A stretch of 64,000 bases of DNA from Aureimonas populi (GCF_017815515.1 NZ_CP072611.1:310001-374000), one strand, 5' to 3'. Shown: positions 26,351 through 39,760, counted from the stretch's first letter. Translations and numbers: made by a program. The notes: generated by a model not told the origin, from the letters alone.

Positions 26351-27388
26351 CTAACTTCGTCGCATGCGAGCGTAGAGGTTGCGCGCAGTCTCGGTATATC
26401 GCCAAGTCTTGGAACTACGTATACGCGCAACCTCGGCTTCTGCGGCAGCGACTTGCTCGAGGGCAATTTGCCTGTCGCGTTCCGCTTGATGAAGAAGGTC
26501 CTGAAGCACACGGATGCGTTCACTCTCTGCCTTTTGCGCCTCGATCTCCGCCGCAATCTGGCCGGGTGTCCTAATCTCTCGAAGGTCGTCCTCGATCGCT
26601 TGCAAATGAGCAATGTCGTCCAGTTTGGAGGCATCCCCCCGGTTGGAGAGGACAGTTAGAAACTCATGTTGGTCGATGGGCTCGGAGCACTTGCTAAGCG
26701 TCAAAACGCGAAGTTTTATTATCCCTAGCATGTTCAATTTCTCGATTAGAAATCGAAACGAACTTGGAGTAAAACACCAACCGTGAGCGTCGTTGTAGGC
26801 GAGATCTCTTGTGCGGGCGATCGCCGCGTGTGCTTCGCTCTCTGGAAGCCGCATGCACAGATCGGCAGTATCTTTCTCGACCCAAACGAAATCAGATGGC
26901 TTTCGGACGCTGTAGATGATGTCGTCGATCAGCGTAGCGGCTGAATGCCGAGTGCGCCTCTGCATATACGCTTCATAAGCTTCGCCGACGGTACTGACGG
27001 GTCGGAAGACGTCGAAGCAAAATCTCTTGTCTGGCACTGCCAGCACCAGAACACCACTCGCATTCAGAAGAGAATGGCAGTCATTTAGAAATGAAACAAC
27101 GTCTGGTACATGTTCAACTACATGAGATGCTATAATAAAATCGAAGTAATTATGAAGGTTTATCAGATCAATCAATGATCTTCCGTCGGAAACATAATCA
27201 ACTTCTTCAATTTTATCAGATCCAGGAACATTTCTATATTTATACTTAAGCGCATCCGCATCTGCATGATCGACGATTTTAACGTTAAATCCATCTGATT
27301 TTCGAAGAATAGGATTGTAACTCGCACCAATTTCCAGACCAACGCCGGAAGTGTCAAAAAGTGACCGTATTCTTTTGATGCGTTCCAT
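26351..27388 (-). CDS. SAM-dependent methyltransferase with C-terminal coiled coil (island cargo)
   Basis: A 345-residue protein. The N-terminal part has a class I methyltransferase core: GVGLEIGASYNPIL as motif I, VDHADAD after it, FDFIIASHVVEHV as motif IV and GVLVLAVPD as motif V. Residues about 265-320 are a charged coiled coil, and the end (SSKTWRYTETARNLY) resembles the tail found in glycan-modifying proteins that pair with glycosyltransferases. It lies 45 nt upstream of the glycosyltransferase on the same strand and shares its low GC, so both probably modify a surface glycan. Confidence 0.83.
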   Translation of the reverse strand: MERIKRIRSLFDTSGVGLEIGASYNPILRKSDGFNVKIVDHADADALKYKYRNVPGSDKIEEVDYVSDGRSLIDLINLHNYFDFIIASHVVEHVPDVVSFLNDCHSLLNASGVLVLAVPDKRFCFDVFRPVSTVGEAYEAYMQRRTRHSAATLIDDIIYSVRKPSDFVWVEKDTADLCMRLPESEAHAAIARTRDLAYNDAHGWCFTPSSFRFLIEKLNMLGIIKLRVLTLSKCSEPIDQHEFLTVLSNRGDASKLDDIAHLQAIEDDLREIRTPGQIAAEIEAQKAESERIRVLQDLLHQAERDRQIALEQVAAAEAEVARIRSSKTWRYTETARNLYARMRRS

Positions 27389-27839
27389 TATTATTTCCAG
27401 TCAAATCAAGGGGATTTCGACGAAATAACCATTTGGTCGTGTAGAGGACTACAAAATTCCTGGGCCTATTTACCCCATGAATTATATATCTCTCTGAGAT
27501 ATTTATCTCTCGACTCATATCGAAAGTTGTCAATACCGACTGCGAACTGAGGCCGGCGCCTGAACGTGACGACGTGATGCGGGTATGAACAGCCGATAAT
27601 CGCAAGGAATATGGATGCAGCAGGCGAATTGAGGTCAGGCGAATCGGTGATTTGCAGCGAGAACGGCGAGAGTGGCGTTATTGCTGATGCTCGCATCGTG
27701 ACGAATCCAAGGACTCCCAGGCTTTGGCCACAATCACTCGAACCTCGTAGCCATCATCCGCATCACAACCTCCAGCTTAAGCGCATCACGATCACGGTAA
27801 GATAGCCTAGGCTAACAGATTGGGCTTATAGCACACGGA

Positions 27840-27856
<17 letters not shown>
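27389..27856. other. Right non-coding end of the selC island
   Basis: 468 bp of low-GC DNA between the methyltransferase start and the right 52-bp repeat. Short open frames exist on both strands, the longest about 76 codons, but none shows a start site with a ribosome-binding sequence or a family motif. It probably contains the cargo promoter and decayed element sequence. Confidence 0.4.
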
Positions 27857-29827
<1,971 letters not shown>

Positions 29828-29831
<4 letters not shown>

Positions 29832-30601
29832 GCCGCCGGGCCTTCCTGCGCCAGCGGCAGGCGGGCGCGACGGCGCGCCTCGGCCTGCTCCCCCTCGGAG
29901 AGTTGCGCGCGCGCCGGTTCCACGAAATTCTGCGCCAGCGCCGAGCCGCCCGCCCGCCCGCGCAGCAGCCATTCGAGGGCCGCCAGCGGATCGCGCGCCA
30001 CGCCGCCGCCTGTCAGATACGCCGCGCCCAGCATGGCCTGCCCGTCCGCGTCGCCGGCCTCGGCCGCCATGCGCCACCAGCGCGCGGCCTCGGCGGGGTC
30101 GCGCGGCACGCCCAGCGCGTTGTGGTGAAGCATCCCGAGCCGCGTCATGGAGGCGGCCACGCCCTGCCCGGCCGCCAGCTCCGCCCAGCGCTTCACCTCC
30201 GCCAGATCCGGCGCCTCGCCCTCCAGCAGCATCCAGCTCAGCATGTCCTGCGCCGGGCCGTCACCCTCTTCGGCGGCAAGGCGGTAGAGCCGCATCGCCT
30301 CGATATCGTCCTGCGGCACGCCCTCGCCGCGGAAGTAGAGCGCGGCGAGGTTGCGCCGTCCCACCGGGTCGCCGCCATCGACCGAGAGCTTCAGCCATTT
30401 GAAGGCGAGCATCGGATCGGCCGCGACACCCAGCCCCTCGGCAAAGCAGGCGCCGATATTGTTCTGCGCGCGCGCATGGCCCGAGCGGGCCAGCGGCTCC
30501 CATATGGCCAGCGCGGCGGCGTAGTCGCCCGCCCTCGCGGCGGTGAGCGCCTGGTGCATCGGATCGGGTTCGGCCCGCCGCGAGCGCTCAAGCCAGCGCA
30601 T
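29828..30601 (-). CDS. Sel1-repeat (tetratricopeptide-like) protein in the sel operon
   Basis: A 257-residue alpha-solenoid of about five Sel1-like repeats. Examples are [43 protein letters not shown] and [19 protein letters not shown]. Such repeats bind proteins. No signal peptide is seen. Its start (ATG 30601) lies inside the end of selA and its stop overlaps the selB start, so it is translationally coupled between two selenocysteine genes. The domain name Sel1 has no link to selenium; only the position suggests a role with SelA or SelB. Confidence 0.85.
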
Positions 30602-32000
30602 CGACCGCCCCCGCGTCGAGCGCCGCAATGTTGCGCGCAAAGGCCTCGGACTCTTCCAGGCAGCGGCAATCGAGCACGAGCGCGCCCTCGCTGACGCGCC
30701 CGATCACCGGCACGGGCAGGCGGCGCAGGGCGCTCGCCAGCCGCTCCAGCGCACTGCCACGCCCGTCCACGGGGCGGATGGCAAGGCCCGCGCTGGCCAA
30801 AGTATCGAGCGGCAGCGCGCCGGAGCCGATCTGGCTGGCGCATTCCGTCACGCTCACCGCGTAGCCGGGCCCGAGGGCGCGGGCGAGAGGCGCCTCCAGA
30901 GCCTGCGCCGTTCTCGCGATATCTTCGGCCTTACGGGAGAGAAAGCGCAGCGTCGGCAGGCGCTCGGCCAGCCGGTCCGGGTCCCGGTAGAGCTTGAGCG
31001 TGGCCTCCAGCGCCGCAAGGCGAATCTTGTCGACGCGCAGCGCCCGCTTCATCGGGTTGCGGTTGATGGAGGCGATCAGGTCCCTTCGCCCCACGATGAA
31101 GCCCGCCTGCGGGCCGCCGAGCAGCTTGTCGCCCGAAAAGGTGACGAGATCGGCGCCCTCGGCCACCGCCTCGCGCACCGTGGGCTCGTGCCGCAGGCCC
31201 CAGCGGGAAAGATCGAGCAGCGTGCCGGACCCCAGATCGTTGACGAGCGGCACGCCGGCGCGCCGCGCGATGGCCGCCAGTTCGGGGGCCGGGACCTCCT
31301 TGGTGAAGCCCTCCACGCGGTAGTTCGATGTATGGACCTTCAGAACGAGGCCGATATCGCCCTCAGCCAGCGCGGCTTCGTAGTCTTTGGCATGGGTGCG
31401 GTTGGTGGTGCCGATCTCGACCAGCCGCGCCCCGGCGCGGGCCATGATGTCGGGCATGCGGAAGGCGCCGCCGATCTCGATCAGTTCCCCGCGCGAGACG
31501 ACGGCGCCCTGCCCCCGGCCGGCCAGTGTGTTGAGCGTGATGAGCACGGCGGCGGCGTTGTTGTTGAGGACCGTGGCGTCCTCGGCCGCCGTCAGTTCGC
31601 AGACCAGAGCGCGAAGATGCTCGTCGCGCTCGCCGCGCTTGCCGTTGGACAGGTCGAATTCGAGCGCCACCGCCTCTCGCATGGCCCGGACCGCCGCCTC
31701 GATCGCGGCTTGCGCAAGCTGCGCGCGGCCCAGATTGGTGTGGAGCACCGTCCCGGTCAGGTTGAAGACGGGGCGCAGGGTCGAAACCGCCTCGCCCTCC
31801 AGCCGCGCAAGGGCCTCGGCGCCGATGACCTCGGCGTCCGATGGCTCGCCGCCCTGCCGCACGACCTCCCGCGCCCGCGCGAGCGATTGGCGCACGGCCT
31901 GCGTCGCGCTGGCGCGGCCGAAACGCTCGATCAGGGCCGCGCCGACGCAGGAGCGCAGCACCAGATCGACGGATGGAAGCCGGCCGAGGGGTGAATCCAT
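30588..32000 (-). CDS. selA: L-seryl-tRNA(Sec) selenium transferase SelA
   Basis: A PLP enzyme of 470 residues that converts Ser-tRNA(Sec) to Sec-tRNA(Sec) with selenophosphate from SelD. It has [23 protein letters not shown] [12 protein letters not shown], the glycine-rich [19 protein letters not shown] region and [14 protein letters not shown]. The Lys at residue 292 in SGDK is the expected PLP lysine (K295 in E. coli). Length is typical. It follows fdhE by 4 nt and overlaps the sel1-like gene by 14 nt, so it is part of the fdo-sel operon. Confidence 0.97.
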   Translation of the reverse strand: MDSPLGRLPSVDLVLRSCVGAALIERFGRASATQAVRQSLARAREVVRQGGEPSDAEVIGAEALARLEGEAVSTLRPVFNLTGTVLHTNLGRAQLAQAAIEAAVRAMREAVALEFDLSNGKRGERDEHLRALVCELTAAEDATVLNNNAAAVLITLNTLAGRGQGAVVSRGELIEIGGAFRMPDIMARAGARLVEIGTTNRTHAKDYEAALAEGDIGLVLKVHTSNYRVEGFTKEVPAPELAAIARRAGVPLVNDLGSGTLLDLSRWGLRHEPTVREAVAEGADLVTFSGDKLLGGPQAGFIVGRRDLIASINRNPMKRALRVDKIRLAALEATLKLYRDPDRLAERLPTLRFLSRKAEDIARTAQALEAPLARALGPGYAVSVTECASQIGSGALPLDTLASAGLAIRPVDGRGSALERLASALRRLPVPVIGRVSEGALVLDCRCLEESEAFARNIAALDAGAVDALA

Positions 32001-32004
32001 CGGG

Positions 32005-32925
32005 TCAATATCCGAGGAGGAAAGGGTTGAACGCCCCGCGCCGGAACCGGCTTTCCTTCATCAGGAGATCGATGGCCAGGCTTCCGACATCGTCGGCCAG
32101 CGGCTCCAGCGACACGTCCTTCTGCTGGTTCAGGATTTTCACGTAGCAGCCGCAATTGTCGCAGGTCTCGGCTTTGATGGAGCCTGGGCCGCCTTCGATC
32201 TCCTGATACTTGATGCCCTTGGTGGAAGAGCAGAGGACGCATTTGACGCGCACATGGTGCCACATCGTGGAACAGAGCGCGCAGGCGCAGAAGCGCGTGC
32301 CGCCCGCCTGCGGCCATCCCACGATCACGGAGGAGACCGGCGGGCCGCCGCAAGCCGGGCAGGCCGCGCCGTCGGCCACCGATTTCAGCCGCCGCTCCGG
32401 CAGCGCGGATGCGGCGTGCGTGAAGCGCACCTGAAGAGCCGCCGCGACATAGACATGCTCGGCCATGGCCTCCACGGGAATGGAGTCGGCCAGAACGTTG
32501 CCGATCATGTGGAGACGCGTCTCGGCCCGGCCCGTCGCCACGCGCTCCAGCGCCCGCGCGGCCTGTTCCGGCATGTCGAGCGTACGAGCGCGCGTGAACA
32601 GGTGGTCGGTGATGGTTCCGAGCAGCGCGTCCGGCGCAAAGCCGTTGCGGTCGAGCGGGGGCATACCGTGGTCGACAGCGCGCGCCAGTGCCTCTTCCGC
32701 CACCGGCTCGGCCTCCGGCAGCTCACGCGCGACCTCGTGCTGGGCTGCGACCAGGCCGGCCAGGAAACCGAGATAGGGGCCGATGCCGGTATCGTCCGCC
32801 AAGGCCCGGAAGCGGGCCGCCCGCCGCTCGAACAGGCGGGTAGGATCGGGCGTACGCGCAAAGGGCGGGGTCTTCACCTCGCCGATCGCCGTCATGTCTC
32901 CCGCGATGGGGATCTTTCGCGCCAT
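32005..32925 (-). CDS. fdhE: Formate dehydrogenase accessory protein FdhE
   Basis: A cytoplasmic protein of 306 residues needed for activity of membrane formate dehydrogenase. It has the rubredoxin-like four CxxC motifs of the family: CPACGG, CALC, CVLC and CDNCG, which bind iron. The N-terminal half is helical. It lies between fdoI (55 nt upstream) and selA (4 nt downstream), linking the Fdo enzyme and its selenocysteine supply in one operon. Confidence 0.95.
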   Translation of the reverse strand: MARKIPIAGDMTAIGEVKTPPFARTPDPTRLFERRAARFRALADDTGIGPYLGFLAGLVAAQHEVARELPEAEPVAEEALARAVDHGMPPLDRNGFAPDALLGTITDHLFTRARTLDMPEQAARALERVATGRAETRLHMIGNVLADSIPVEAMAEHVYVAAALQVRFTHAASALPERRLKSVADGAACPACGGPPVSSVIVGWPQAGGTRFCACALCSTMWHHVRVKCVLCSSTKGIKYQEIEGGPGSIKAETCDNCGCYVKILNQQKDVSLEPLADDVGSLAIDLLMKESRFRRGAFNPFLLGY

Positions 32926-32980
32926 TCTTTATTCTCCACGAACCGCCCGGGTCACGCGGGGTCGCCCGTTGCTTTCAATG

Positions 32981-33697
32981 TCACTCGGCCGGGGTGGTTC
33001 CGGACGAACTCTTTTCCGGCTGGCCGCCCTGCGGCTCCTTGGCCAGCGCCCGGAACCACTTGCGATGGTGCCGGTAGGCCCAGCCGCCCGTGACCTTGCC
33101 ACGTGTCATGGCGCTCATCGTGCCTTCCACCCAGTAGGAGGCGTAGACATGCATGATCCACACGCAGATGATCGCGACCGCGGAGACGGCATGGACGAGC
33201 ACCGCGATCCGCCGCCCCTCGATCGAGATGAGCTGGCCGAAATACCGCTCCCAGATGAGAATGCCGGAGACGATCAGGACCGCGATCAGGATCGACATCG
33301 CCCAGAACACGAACTTCTGGCCGGCATTGTATTTGCCCACCTCGGGCAGCTTCTCCTCGTCGCCCTTCAGAACGTCGCCGATATGGGCCACCCACTGGGC
33401 GTCCTCGCGCTTCGGCAGGTTCAGGCGGAAGAAGCGCACGAACAGGAGGAAGAAAGAGACGAAGAGGACGACGCCGATCCACGGATGGATGGCGCGCGTG
33501 AGCTGCCCTCCGCCGAACAGGCCGGTGAGGAAGAACAGCGAGGGGTGGAACAGCGCAAGGCCCGAGATCGCCAGCGCCACGAGGCTGAAGGCGGTGATCC
33601 AGTGGTTGATCCGCGCCGACCTTGTATAGCGGTTCACGACGACGCCCTTCTCCGTATGAAGGGCGTCGCCACGATCGATGACGGGGTTGCGGCTCAC
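32981..33697 (-). CDS. fdoI: Formate dehydrogenase cytochrome b556 (gamma) subunit
   Basis: A 238-residue inner-membrane subunit that takes electrons from FdoH haem-wise to quinone. Four hydrophobic segments are present, with histidines placed for two b-haems ([29 protein letters not shown] and IMHVYAS). The start is GTG 33697, overlapping the stop of fdoH (GTGA), so translation is coupled. A Lys/Ser/Pro-rich C-terminal tail follows the last segment. Confidence 0.94.
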   Translation of the reverse strand: MSRNPVIDRGDALHTEKGVVVNRYTRSARINHWITAFSLVALAISGLALFHPSLFFLTGLFGGGQLTRAIHPWIGVVLFVSFFLLFVRFFRLNLPKREDAQWVAHIGDVLKGDEEKLPEVGKYNAGQKFVFWAMSILIAVLIVSGILIWERYFGQLISIEGRRIAVLVHAVSAVAIICVWIMHVYASYWVEGTMSAMTRGKVTGGWAYRHHRKWFRALAKEPQGGQPEKSSSGTTPAE

Positions 33698-34650
33698 GGG
33701 TGGTCTCTTTCCTCGGGCGCGCCCTTGGCGATGCGCGCCGCTTCCTCGTCGTCATGCGCCGAGACCCTGTTGCGCCCCGCCACGGCGATGTGCAGCACGC
33801 TGGCCGCCGCCGCAAAGCCCATCACCGCAAGGCCGGCATATTTGGTGACGCCCTTCCAGGCCTCCACCAGCGGCGAGATGCGCGGATTGTCCGGCAGGCC
33901 CGCATAGATGGAGGGCTTGTCGGCGTGGTGCAGCACATACATCACGTGCGTTCCGCCCACGCCCGGCGGGTCGTAGAGCCCGGCATTGGCGTAGCCACGC
34001 GACTTCAGATCCTCGATGCGGTCCGCCGCATGGGCCTTCATCTCCTCCTTGGTGCCGAACACGATGGCCTTGGTGGGGCACGCCTTGGCGCAGGCCGGCC
34101 CCTGCCCCACCGCGATGCGGTCCGAGCAGAGCGTGCATTTGTAGGAGCGGTTGTCGACCTTGGAGATGCGCGGGATGTTGAAGGGGCAGCCCTTCACGCA
34201 GTAGCCGCAGCCGATGCAATTGTCCTTGATGAAGTCCACGACGCCGTTGGAGTACTGCACGATGGCGCCCGGCGCCGGGCAGGCCTTCAGGCAGCCCGGA
34301 TCGGCGCAGTGCATGCAGCCGTCCTTGCGGATCAGCCACTCCAGATTGTCCGTCTCCGGGTTCACCCATTCGGTGAAGCGCATGAGCGTGAAGGTGTTCG
34401 GCGTCAGGTCGTGCGGGTTGTCGTAGACGCCCGCATTGACGCCGACCTCCTCGCGAAGGTCGTTCCATTCCAGGCACGCCGACTGGCACGCCTTGCAGCC
34501 GATGCACTTCGACACGTCGATGAGCTTGGCCACCTCCTCCAGTTGCCGCTGGGGCGCGGGCACGGAGGAGGCGGACCGCCGGATGTAATCCTGCGGCCCC
34601 ATGAGCATCTCGGTGTCGGGCGCGACGGGAGGATTGACGTTGATTGTCAT
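33694..34650 (-). CDS. fdoH: Formate dehydrogenase iron-sulfur (beta) subunit
   Basis: A 318-residue subunit with four ferredoxin-type cysteine clusters: [35 protein letters not shown] and CTLCSDR...CAKAC, which hold four [4Fe-4S] centres passing electrons from FdoG to FdoI. A single C-terminal membrane helix ([23 protein letters not shown], residues about 270-290) anchors it, as in E. coli FdnH/FdoH. It lies 14 nt after the fdoG stop. Confidence 0.96.
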   Translation of the reverse strand: MTINVNPPVAPDTEMLMGPQDYIRRSASSVPAPQRQLEEVAKLIDVSKCIGCKACQSACLEWNDLREEVGVNAGVYDNPHDLTPNTFTLMRFTEWVNPETDNLEWLIRKDGCMHCADPGCLKACPAPGAIVQYSNGVVDFIKDNCIGCGYCVKGCPFNIPRISKVDNRSYKCTLCSDRIAVGQGPACAKACPTKAIVFGTKEEMKAHAADRIEDLKSRGYANAGLYDPPGVGGTHVMYVLHHADKPSIYAGLPDNPRISPLVEAWKGVTKYAGLAVMGFAAAASVLHIAVAGRNRVSAHDDEEAARIAKGAPEERDHP

Positions 34651-34664
34651 GACTCAATCCTCCC

Positions 34665-37600
34665 TTACGAAACCGCCGGCCCGGTGGACGGCTCGATATT
34701 GACCAGAAACGCCTTGAACTCCGGCGTCTCGATATTGGCGTCGCCGACGGCGGGCGTCAGCGTGTTGGGGCCCATGCCGTTGCGGGCGGCCCCGGTGAAG
34801 CCCCAGTGCAGCGGAATGCCCACCACGTGGACGGTCTTGCCGTCGCAGACCAGCGGCCGGATGCGCTTGGTGACGACGGCCTTGGCCTGCACCGAGCCGC
34901 GCTTGGACCAGACGCGGCACCAGCCGCCCTTCTCGATGCCCTTCTCGGCCGCCAGCTCCTCCGAGATCTCCACGAAGAACTCGGGCTGGAGCACCGCGTT
35001 CACCCAGACATGCTTGGTCCAGTAGTGGAAATGCTCGGTCAGCCGGTAGGAGGTCGCCGCATAGGGGAACTCGGAGGCGTCGCCGAAGGTGGCGCGGTCC
35101 GATTCGAAAACGCGCGAGACCGGGTTGCCGCGGATCGCAGGGGCGATGACGTTGGCGATGGGGGACTCGAACGGCTCGTAATGGGCCGGGAACGGCCCGT
35201 CGCGCAGCATCCCCCGCGTGAAGAGCCGCGAATGGCCTTCCGGGTTCATGATGAACGGGCCGACATCCTGCGGACGCGCGGTGGGCGGAATGTCGGGCAC
35301 GTCGTAGCCGCTCCAGCGTTCCCCGTCCCACTCGATCAGCTTGCGCGAGGGGTCCCACGCCCGGCCGTTGATGTCGGCGGACGCGCGGTTGTAGAGGATG
35401 CGCCGGTTGGCCGGCCAGGCGAAGGTCCAGTTCGGGTAAGTGCCCGTGGCGTCGGGGTCGGCATTGTCCCGCCGCGCCATGATGTTGCCCTCCTCGGTGA
35501 AGGAGCCGGCATAGATCCAGTTGCCGCAGGCCGTCGAGCCATCATCGCGCAGGGCGGCGAAGTTCGGGATCTGCTTGCCCGCCTCGAGCACCAGCCTCGC
35601 CGGATCGTTCGGATCGGCCAGCGAGGTCACGGCGTAGCCGTTCATCTCCTTGGCCAGCTCTTCCGCCGAAGGCTCCTCCGGGTCGGCATAGGGCCAGTGC
35701 AGGTTCAGGATCGCGTCCGGGAACGCGCCGCCCTCCTCCTGGTACAGCTTCTTCAGCCGCAAGTGGATCTGCGCCATGATCCAGGTGTCCAGCCTCGCCT
35801 CGCCCGGCATGTTCTGGCCGGCCCAGTGCCATTGCAGCCAGCGCCCGGAATTGACCAGGGAGCCGTTGTCCTCGGCAAAGCAGCTCGTGGGGAGCTGGTA
35901 GACCTCGGTCTGGATCGAGGCGGGGTCCACGTCGTTGTAGTCGCCGTGGTTTTCCCAGAAGCGCGAGGTCTCCGTCTCCAGCGGGTCCATGGTGACGAGA
36001 TATTTCAGCTTGGACAGGCCCGCCGTCACCTTGCCCCGGTTGGGGAAGGAGAGGATCGGGTTGAAGCCCTGGCAGAAATAGCCGTGCATCTGCCCCTGGT
36101 TCATCATCTCGAAGGCCCGCATCCCGTCATAGGCCGGCAGGTCGAGCTTGGGCAGGTAGTGGTAGGCGAAGTCGTTTTCCGGCGTCGCGGCCGAACCCCA
36201 CAATGCCTTCATGAGCGAGATGAAGAACTTCGGATAGTTCTGCCAGTAGCTGACCTGATTGGGCCGCAGCGGCTTGAAGCCGCGGCTCGACAGGTAGGTG
36301 GAAAGATCCACCTCCCGCTCGGTCGGGATATTGAGGTAGCCGGGCATCATGTTCGACATGAGCCCGATATCGGTCAGCCCCTGGATGTTGGAGTGGCCGC
36401 GAAGGGCGTTCATGCCCCCGCCGCGCACGCCGATATTGCCCAGGATGAGCTGGAGCATCGCCATGGAGCGGATGTTCTGCGCGCCCTTGGAATGCTGCGT
36501 CCAGCCGAGCGCGTACATGCTCGTCATCGTGCGGGTGGGCGTCGAGCACTCGCCGATCATCTCGGCGACCTTCAGGAACTTGTCCCTCGGCGTGCCGGTG
36601 ATGCGCTCCACCATCTCGGGCGTGTAGATCGAGACATGCTCCTTGAGCATGCTCCACACGCAGCGGGGATGCTGCAACGTCTCGTCGGTGACGACATAGC
36701 CGTCCTCGCCGATCACATAGTCCCAGGTCGCACGATCGTACTCGCGCTTTTCCGCGTCGTAGCCGGTGAACAGCCCGTCCTGATAGGCGAAGCCGTCCTT
36801 GATCAGGTAGGCCGCATTGGTGAAGGCGCGCACATAGTCCCACTGCACCTTGTCGTTCTGGATGCAGTAGTTGATGACGCCGAGCAGGAACGCGATGTCC
36901 GAGCCCTGGCGGATCGGCGCGTAGTAGTCCGACACGGAGGCCGAGCGCGTGTAGCGCGGATCCACGACGATAAGCTTCGCGCCACGGTTGGCCTTCGCCT
37001 CCGTAACCCACTTGAAGCCGCACGGATGCGCTTCGGCGGCATTGCCGCCCATGATGACCACGAGGTCCGTGTTACGGATATCCGTCCACGGGTTCGTCAT
37101 TGCACCACGACCGAATGTTGGGCCCAGACTGGACACCGTGGGGCCGTGTCAGACTCTCGCTTGGTTGTCGAAAGCCACCATGCCTGTGGAGCGCACGACC
37201 TTCCAGGTCGCGAACGCCGTTTCGTTGGTCGTCGCGGACGCGGCCAGGAAGCCCGTCGTCGTCCAGCGGTTGACCGGAACGCCGTCCATGTTGCGCTCGA
37301 TGAAGTTCGCGTCCCGGTCGTCCTTCATGTGCCGGACGATGCCGTCCAGCGCCTCGTCCCAGGAAATCTCCTCGAAGCGATCGGAACCGGGGCGGCGAAC
37401 CTTGGGCACCATCAGGCGCGTATCGGCCTTGATGAAGTCTAGGAGCGCAGCGCCCTTCGGGCACAGCGTGCCGCGATTCGTCGGGTGATCGACATCGCCC
37501 TCCAGATGGACGACCTCGGCCGTTCCCTGCGAGAGATCGCCCTTGGAATAAAGGATGATGCCGCAGGCGACGGAGCAATAGGGGCAGGTGTTGCGGGCCT

Positions 37601-37745
37601 CGGTGGTGCCGGCGAGCTTGTAGGGCCGAAGCCCCTCCACGAACGCCGCTTCCGCCTCGCCGAAGCCGAAGGCCCCGATCGAAGTCGCCGCCACACCCAC
37701 GCCCACACCCTTCAGGAAGGTGCGCCGTGAGAGTTCCATGTTCAT
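34665..37745 (-). CDS. fdoG: Selenocysteine-containing formate dehydrogenase alpha subunit
   Basis: The molybdenum/tungsten bis-MGD catalytic subunit that oxidises formate to CO2. It is one gene read through an in-frame UGA at 37149-37151, giving 1026 residues with Sec at 199. The context ARV-U-HGPTV matches FdnG/FdoG of E. coli (Sec196). A twin-arginine signal (SRRTFLKG) is at residues 6-13. The [4Fe-4S] cysteines are C54, C57, C61 and C95. A downstream hairpin fits a bacterial SECIS. ATG 37745 is chosen; AGGGAGG lies upstream but at long spacing, and ATG 37739 is an alternative. It heads the fdoGHI-fdhE-selA-sel1-selB operon. Confidence 0.97.
37102..37151 (-). promoter_or_regulatory. Selenocysteine UGA codon and SECIS hairpin in fdoG
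   Basis: The TGA at 37149-37151 is followed on the minus strand by CACGGCCCCACGGTGTCC-AGTCT-GGGCCCAACATTC. The apical loop AGUCU on a short stem (UCC/GGG) matches the E. coli fdnG SECIS, which has the same AGUCU loop at similar distance from the UGA. It recruits SelB with Sec-tRNA. Confidence 0.85.
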
Positions 37746-37965
37746 CGTATTCGAATTGCCTCCCTGCAAGGGCACCACGCCCAGCGCGGAATATCTTGTC
37801 TGGAACGAGAATAATTTGCACCCATTCTAAAGTCAAAGCGGACTGCCCGGTTTGGCGGCGCCCGCTGGCCACGAAAGCGTCATCCCTCGTCCGCTGCGTT
37901 TTGCCTTGCGCGCGACGCGGGCATCGGGCAGCAAACCGGGGCTGCGCATGGAAAAGGGAGGCCCC

Positions 37966-39012
37966 ATGAACACCGATCCGCGCCTGACGAGCCTGGCCCA
38001 TGGTGGCGGCTGCGGCTGCAAGCTCGCGCCCTCCGTGCTTCAGGAACTTCTTCGTGAACTGCCGGCGGGCGGCCCGTTCGAGCGCTTGCTGGTCGGCACG
38101 GAGACCGGCGACGACGCCGCCATCTGGGATCTTGACGGCGAGACGTCCGTGATCGCCACCACCGACTTCTTCATGCCGATGGTGGACGACCCCCATGTCT
38201 TCGGGCGCATCGCGGCCACCAACGCGATCTCGGACGTCTATGCGATGGGCGGGCGCCCGATCATGGCGCTCGCGATCCTGGGCATGCCCATCGACAAGCT
38301 CTCTCCCGGCACGATCCGCCAGATCCTGGCCGGCGGGGCCTCGATCTGCGCCGAGGCGGGCATTCCCGTCGCCGGCGGTCATTCCATCGACTGCCCGGAG
38401 CCCGTCTACGGCCTGGCCGTCATCGGCACCTGCCCCACCCGCGCCATCCGCCGCAACTCGGCCGCGCAAGCCGGTGACGCGCTGATCCTGACCAAGGCCC
38501 TCGGCGTCGGCATCTATTCGGCCGCCTTCAAGAAGGGGCAGTTGCCGGTGGACGCCTACGAGGAGATGGTGGCCTCCACCACGCTCCTGAACCGCATCGG
38601 CGCGGAGCTGGCGGGCGATGAGGACGTCCACGCCATCACCGACGTCACCGGTTTCGGCATCCTCGGCCATGCGCTGGAGATGGCGCGCGGGGCGGGCCTT
38701 GCGGTGCGCTTGCGGGCCGCCGAGCTGCCCTGTCTGTCGCAGGCCCGCGCGCTGGCGCAGGCAGGCTTCGTCACGGGCGCCTCGCACCGCAATTGGGACA
38801 GCTACGGCGAGCGTGTCGTGCTGCCGGCCGATCTGCCCGAGTGGCAGCGCCATCTTCTCACCGACCCGCAGACCTCCGGCGGCCTTCTCGTCGCCTGCCG
38901 CGCTCCCGCCGCGCAAGGGCTGCTGGAGCGTATCCGCGCCGGCGGCTACCCGGCCGCGCGGATCGTCGGCGAGGTGGCACAGGGCGAGCCGCGCATCCAC
39001 CTCGAGCCGTAG
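37966..39012 (+). CDS. selD: Selenide, water dikinase SelD
   Basis: A 348-residue enzyme that makes selenophosphate from selenide and ATP. The N-terminal GGGCGCK motif has the active Cys at residue 16 and Lys at 19 (C17 and K20 in E. coli), so this SelD uses Cys and not Sec. ATP and metal motifs include [34 protein letters not shown] and [14 protein letters not shown] 37966 has GGGAGG just upstream. It is divergent from fdoG over 220 bp and completes the Sec pathway. Confidence 0.97.
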   Translation: MNTDPRLTSLAHGGGCGCKLAPSVLQELLRELPAGGPFERLLVGTETGDDAAIWDLDGETSVIATTDFFMPMVDDPHVFGRIAATNAISDVYAMGGRPIMALAILGMPIDKLSPGTIRQILAGGASICAEAGIPVAGGHSIDCPEPVYGLAVIGTCPTRAIRRNSAAQAGDALILTKALGVGIYSAAFKKGQLPVDAYEEMVASTTLLNRIGAELAGDEDVHAITDVTGFGILGHALEMARGAGLAVRLRAAELPCLSQARALAQAGFVTGASHRNWDSYGERVVLPADLPEWQRHLLTDPQTSGGLLVACRAPAAQGLLERIRAGGYPAARIVGEVAQGEPRIHLEP

Positions 39013-39093
39013 GAGATGGAACGCGAGAGCCGGGCCGCGTGTTCTTCCCGCGATCACAGGCGGCCCGTCGGGGCCGCAAGGCGAGGAACGACG

Positions 39094-39579
39094 ATGCCAA
39101 GCCCCCTTCTGCGAACGACTTTCGTGGCCCTCATGCTGTCCGCCGGTGCCGTGCTCGCACAGACGCCCACCTCGCCGGGAAACGTGACCGCCCCGCCGAC
39201 CCCCGAGCCCTTCGGCGGGAACGTGAACGAGAGCGACTCGCCGCCCGTACCGGCGAGCGCGGGTGCGCAGCCGGCGGCCCCTCGCCCGGGCTGCGAGGCG
39301 GAGGAAGGCGAATCGTCGTCGGAGACCGAGCCCGTGGAGGGGGCCAGTTCCGGCACCGCGCCGGGCGGCTCGGGCTCTTCCGGCTGGACCGGCGGCCTCG
39401 GCGGCTCCGATATCGGAACGAGCCAGTCCGAGACCTCGCCGGATTCGGTACAGCGCGGCGAGCACCCGCAGGTCGCCGGCGGTCTCGACCCTATCTCGGG
39501 CGAAACGGCCACGACCGGGCCGGCCTCGCCCCCGCCCGTCGCCGACGAGCCGCAGGAAGACGCCACCGATCCCTGCTAG
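39094..39579 (+). CDS. Small exported acidic low-complexity protein
   Basis: A 161-residue protein with a clear signal peptide (LLRTTFVALMLSAGAVLAQ). The mature part is rich in Pro, Gly, Ser, Thr and Glu and has no predicted fold, with GSSGWTGGLGGSDIG in the middle. It has two Cys in the mature part, one at the very C-terminus. A ribosome-binding site GAGGAA precedes ATG 39094. Similar short exported proteins occur in Hyphomicrobiales without known function. It lies 81 nt after selD on the same strand. Confidence 0.65.
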   Translation: MPSPLLRTTFVALMLSAGAVLAQTPTSPGNVTAPPTPEPFGGNVNESDSPPVPASAGAQPAAPRPGCEAEEGESSSETEPVEGASSGTAPGGSGSSGWTGGLGGSDIGTSQSETSPDSVQRGEHPQVAGGLDPISGETATTGPASPPPVADEPQEDATDPC

Positions 39580-39760
39580 ACGCCAAGTCATCGCATGGAA
39601 CGGGGGGAGCCGCGCGCGGCACCACGCCAAGCATCATCGACTCCTGACTCCAACCACACGAATCTCTTCTTTGACCGATAGAGGGCGCATCATTCGTATT
39701 TAGTTGACGATTCTTTCGTAGGATCGGCCATACGCGGATGTTCCCCAGAGGTCGTGTTCC

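Noticed and set aside
37136..37160. fdoG as a frameshifted or nonsense pseudogene
   Set aside because: The break is a single in-frame TGA at the exact Sec position of FdnG/FdoG, followed by a SECIS-like hairpin, with all Sec genes present.
34806..37442. 878-codon plus-strand open frame
   Set aside because: It is antisense to fdoG and shows only the biased composition of a complementary frame.
37072..39630. Very long open frame on the minus strand over selD and the start of fdoG
   Set aside because: It is antisense to selD, whose motifs are clear, and merges into non-homologous Arg/Gly-rich sequence. High GC makes such shadows common.
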